Shown one piece after another: positions 41,694-44,563 of a DNA stretch of 44,563 nt; position 1 is the stretch's first letter, and the number at the start of each line of letters is the position of its first letter. This stretch comes from Acanthaster planci (taxonomy: Eukaryota; Echinodermata; Asteroidea; Valvatida; Acanthasteridae): positions 68,278-112,840 of the forward strand of contig NW_019091742.1 of assembly GCF_001949145.1 (NCBI RefSeq), written 5' to 3'. The position numbers and the translations under genes are program-made. Under the pieces are notes generated by a model. That model saw nothing but the letters and a program-made list of their open reading frames with translations, did no database searches and was not told the DNA's origin.

Positions 41694-44563
41694 TCACAAT
41701 GTAGCACTTGCTTGCAGTTGTACTCGCTTACATGTAGATCCTAGGTCATTAGTCCATGATCTGAATGCTTTGGTGTTAGAGAATTCTGCATTTTGACCGA
41801 GAAGAGCGTTCCCTATTTTCCTCAAGACTTCAGTTTCTCTCAAATCCCAATGTTCTACTTTTGTTTTGTGCACAATACTTCCAAGAATAACTTCTGCAAC
41901 TTTCCACCAAACGTGATTCCGTTTAATGTAAAAGTAGTGAGCGAGTTGCTCTTCAGGCAAGAAGGACATAAGAATAGCTTCAGTTCTATCTGTGCAATAC
42001 AGCTGGGTTTGCACTTGGGCAAAGTGAGTACCATCAAGCTTTTCCAAGGGGCTGGCACTTCCTGCTACTCTAGTCTTGATTTCTAGTAGCCAGCTGCCAG
42101 GTAGAATTCTGTCTGGGCTTGCTGCAAACATTGTGTTCCCTTGCCGATAAATTCCCACTTTATAAGCAGGAATACCTGATGACAAAAAATTATAATGTAT
42201 TTGTTTTAAAAAATCCTTTAAAAAAATTGCTTGGGGTAAAAAGTATCCAAAAATAATTTATAACTGACAGATTAACAAAAGATAGATTTCACTGCTTTGA
42301 GAGATAATTTGAGAAAATCGATTGACGGGGAATCGGCACCACCCCCCACATTTGAAAATGTCTGTTTTTTTTCAGCAATTTTTATTCAATGCAAATTATT
42401 ATTAAACAATTATCATTACCTATAGTGGTCCAACTTATGAAGATACCCCCGTAGAACAAAAAATCCTGCTTTCAGGCCTACATTGTAATAAGGTGCATAT
42501 AACTACAATGCAACCAAATACATGTATACCTGTTTCTTGGGTGAAATGTTCAGCAGCTTTGTCTTCATATTGCTGCCCTCGCTTGAAACTGGGAAGACTA
42601 GCCATCCTCTTATTTTTCTTGAGATCATCTTCAGTCTCTTGCTCCATCACCTCTCTAAGCATCTGTTCCTGACACTTGGACCCACGGAGCCCCAGGAGTG
42701 CTGGCACTTTACTTGATGTTACCATCTTCTTTCTAAGTTGATACCACTCTGGACTGTTCTGTGCAACCATAGCATGTCCCTTCTCAGAACACAGCTCAGG
42801 GGACACTTGAAGTGGGATCTGGCCCATTTCCTCTCCAGCAGCTTTCACAGAGCAGTAAAGTCCAGATGATTGTACTTGTAAGCGTGGAGCATATCGGAAG
42901 TTACAGGGTGTGGGTTCAAATTTGAAGACAAGGGAAATGCCTGATGGGAACCATGTGATGGTACCTGGTCATTGTGCTCAGTAGCATCACTGTTACCTGT
43001 ATTCAAAGAATAACAATGAGGCCATTAGCAAAAAAACTTTCACAGCCTGTAATTGAACACTTCCCAAACAAAAAAGAAAAGAATCCCTGTGAACAAGTAC
43101 ATGCAGCTGTAGCTCACAGTGCTTCTGACCTACTTTCACTAAGTCACAATGATGAATAGGATGGGCATGACAAACCCAGGGTATTTTCTGTTTAAAAACA
43201 TCCTGTTTTTTACAGACACTGAAAATGGAAAATTGCTGGTTAAATTCAATGGTATTTGAATCAGACTTAAAGATCAATACCTTAACACGTGTTCATACCA
43301 TAGTACATGGGCATTGTTATACATGTATCACAACCTGACATCATTGTGTCTTGGGTCTTTTCTCTTCTTAATTTTCAGTAAAATGCATTGCCAAGTTTAA
43401 CCGGACAGGTCCCAAGGTCCCCTTTTGACTAAATACATGCACTGCAGGTATGTCCTTTTGCACAATAAAACAAACAACAAACAAACAAACAACCCAACAA
43501 ACAAACAAAAACTCTGTACCAAGGTACCAAGCATGTTAACTTTGAAAAGAGTGGTTGGTATCAAATTGAGCAAAGAAATCTTAATCGGTCCAACAGGATT
43601 CAAACCTGGCTGGGAATCAAAATTAATGTAAAGTGCCAGTGTTTAACAACCAAGCCGTCAAGCCCAACAAACTGCAATTTGGTCAAAATGCCCTTGCTCA
43701 AATTTCTAGAAGGTTTAACTGTTTGAATAGCCTTTAAACTAAAGAACACTCCTTTCTAACATATTAAACAACATAAACTAAAATCATTAACTGCAATCTT
43801 TTAAATTCCTACACAATGAAATTTTGCCCTCATGAGCATTTCATCCATAAATTAAAAAATTGGTTAATATAAAATCTGCAACATTGGATTAAATCCCAGC
43901 ATCATCATTCATTCCAGAAAGTGTGACCTTGTTCACACCTGGGGCCAAGTACATGTATACATGTAAGTGTACATGTACATGTAGGTCAAAACCCATTATG
44001 TGTGCATCTGAGTGGGAGGAGGGGTTACTTGTTTAGGGTTAATTTTCCATCCAGGAATGGGCACGGATTCACTTTCTGAAGAAGTCGGTTGTGGGATTTA
44101 ACAAAGCATACATGTTTGAGCCAAACTCATCAGAAAAATAAAAACTATTACCACTACCAGATGACGCATAGTTGTGATCTTGTAGGGCTTTGCTCTAATA
44201 TCTGTTCATTAGTAAGCTGCAAACCTGACTTCCTCTACAGGTGGACTGCTTTTCAACACTTACACTAGCACGTGCTATATTTGTAACATTTTCCGCAATG
44301 CTTTCATACCTGGAAGTAATATTCCTTTTCCCATCTCGTTTTCTGCTTTGCCTTGGGGCTCTTAGTGAAAGACGTTCAAGTGGCATCATTTGATATGATG
44401 GAAATTTGTTATTTGTTGCTGTTCCCTTCTTGTGCCATCGCTGCAGTTTGCTTGTACACACTATCTCTAAGAGCATTGGTTTGCCTTGGCCCATATCCCT
44501 GAGAAGGTAGAGAGTGCATATCACATGGCAACACAACCCAGAAACTCCTACTGGACATGTACA
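41694..44563 (-). CDS. SWIM-zinc-finger / YqaJ-type exonuclease, partial (5' end outside)
   Basis: Minus-strand exons: 44563-44310 (C-terminal part of a SWIM finger, CTCPVGVSGLCCHV, then CTSKLQRWHKK; donor GTATGA), about 42969-42530 (ITWFPSGISLVFKF, NSPEWYQLRKKM, GQQYEDKAAEHF; donor GTATAC), and 42175-41694 (ASPDRI, WLLEIKTR, HFAQVQTQLYCT, ending at TGA 41694-41696). The D, E-x-K and Q-x-Q pattern matches the lambda-exonuclease/YqaJ active site. At least one exon between 44310 and 42969 is not resolved. In ISL2EU transposons this nuclease accompanies the transposase. No stops occur in the exons seen. Confidence 0.7.
43465..43680 (-). mobile_element. tRNA-derived SINE-like insertion
   Basis: The minus strand has a tRNA-like head: GGCTTGGTTGTTAAACACTGG (box A-like, about 43660-43640) and GGTTTGAATCC (box B, about 43610-43600), resembling a Ser/Leu tRNA. 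It is followed by about 90 bp of body and a (GTTT)n-like tail at 43510-43465. This is the plan of a SINE. It lies in an intron of the nuclease gene. Confidence 0.4.

Larger units (their letters stand above)
39822..44563. mobile_element. ISL2EU-type DNA transposon (partial)
   Basis: A THAP-DDE transposase on the plus strand faces a SWIM-YqaJ nuclease on the minus strand about 330 bp away. A transposase paired with a YqaJ nuclease is the known gene content of ISL2EU transposons. The right end is beyond the window; the left end is not identified. Confidence 0.65.

Overview
The window is a piece of a metazoan genome, probably a marine invertebrate. The evidence is a ten-exon gene with GT-AG introns and consistent phases, remnants of a non-LTR retrotransposon and a Penelope-like element, an ISL2EU-type DNA transposon, a SINE-like insertion and frequent acatgtacatgta simple repeats. 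The phylum cannot be fixed from the sequence; several protein families here are ones I associate with cnidarians, amphioxus and molluscs. No ordinary housekeeping gene is visible.

Layout. 1-565: edge of a virus-like element that continues to the left of the window (one minus-strand ORF plus its end repeat). 2.4-4.4 kb: decayed LINE. 4.63-11.02 kb: a candidate complete DNA transposon with an imperfect terminal inverted repeat and an intact 969-aa, ten-exon transposase on the minus strand. Its N-terminus looks like the RAG1 zinc-binding/RING region and its body carries a possible D-D-E triad (N-RAG-TP-like). 11.0-14.5 kb: nothing recognised. 15.15-23.41 kb: virus-like element copy A. 23.7-25.4 kb: decayed Penelope-like element. 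26.4-29.0 kb: two broken genes, a transposase-like protein and an SGNH hydrolase. 30.9-31.65 kb: last two exons of a second, broken N-RAG-TP-like transposase, cut off by virus-like element copy B (31.65-36.72 kb). 36.7-39.8 kb: nothing recognised. 39.8-44.56 kb: ISL2EU-type transposon with THAP-DDE transposase (+) and SWIM-YqaJ nuclease (-), partly outside the window.

The virus-like element is the most interesting object. Copy A encodes an A32/FtsK-HerA-like packaging ATPase, a zinc protein, an HNH-like protein, several short proteins with membrane segments, a coiled-coil/membrane protein, capsid-like structural candidates and a TFIIB-like zinc-ribbon factor, in two convergent blocks of intronless, closely packed genes. 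Nearly every ORF start is preceded at a few bases by a TATA-like box of the form ATTATAAAA or ATAATAAA, as in leaderless viral late promoters. The two blocks meet at a 32-nt perfect palindrome. A GAGCGAAGCGAGC motif is scattered through coding and noncoding parts. I see no protein-primed polymerase or retroviral-type integrase, so it is not a standard Maverick/Polinton as far as it is preserved. Both copies are broken by stops, frameshifts and deletions, but the 82-aa gene shared by A and B shows far more silent than replacement changes. The copies therefore diverged as functional viral genes and integrated separately. The two copies have complementary deletions. Two assembly gaps (20384-21236, 34126-34162) lie inside the element.
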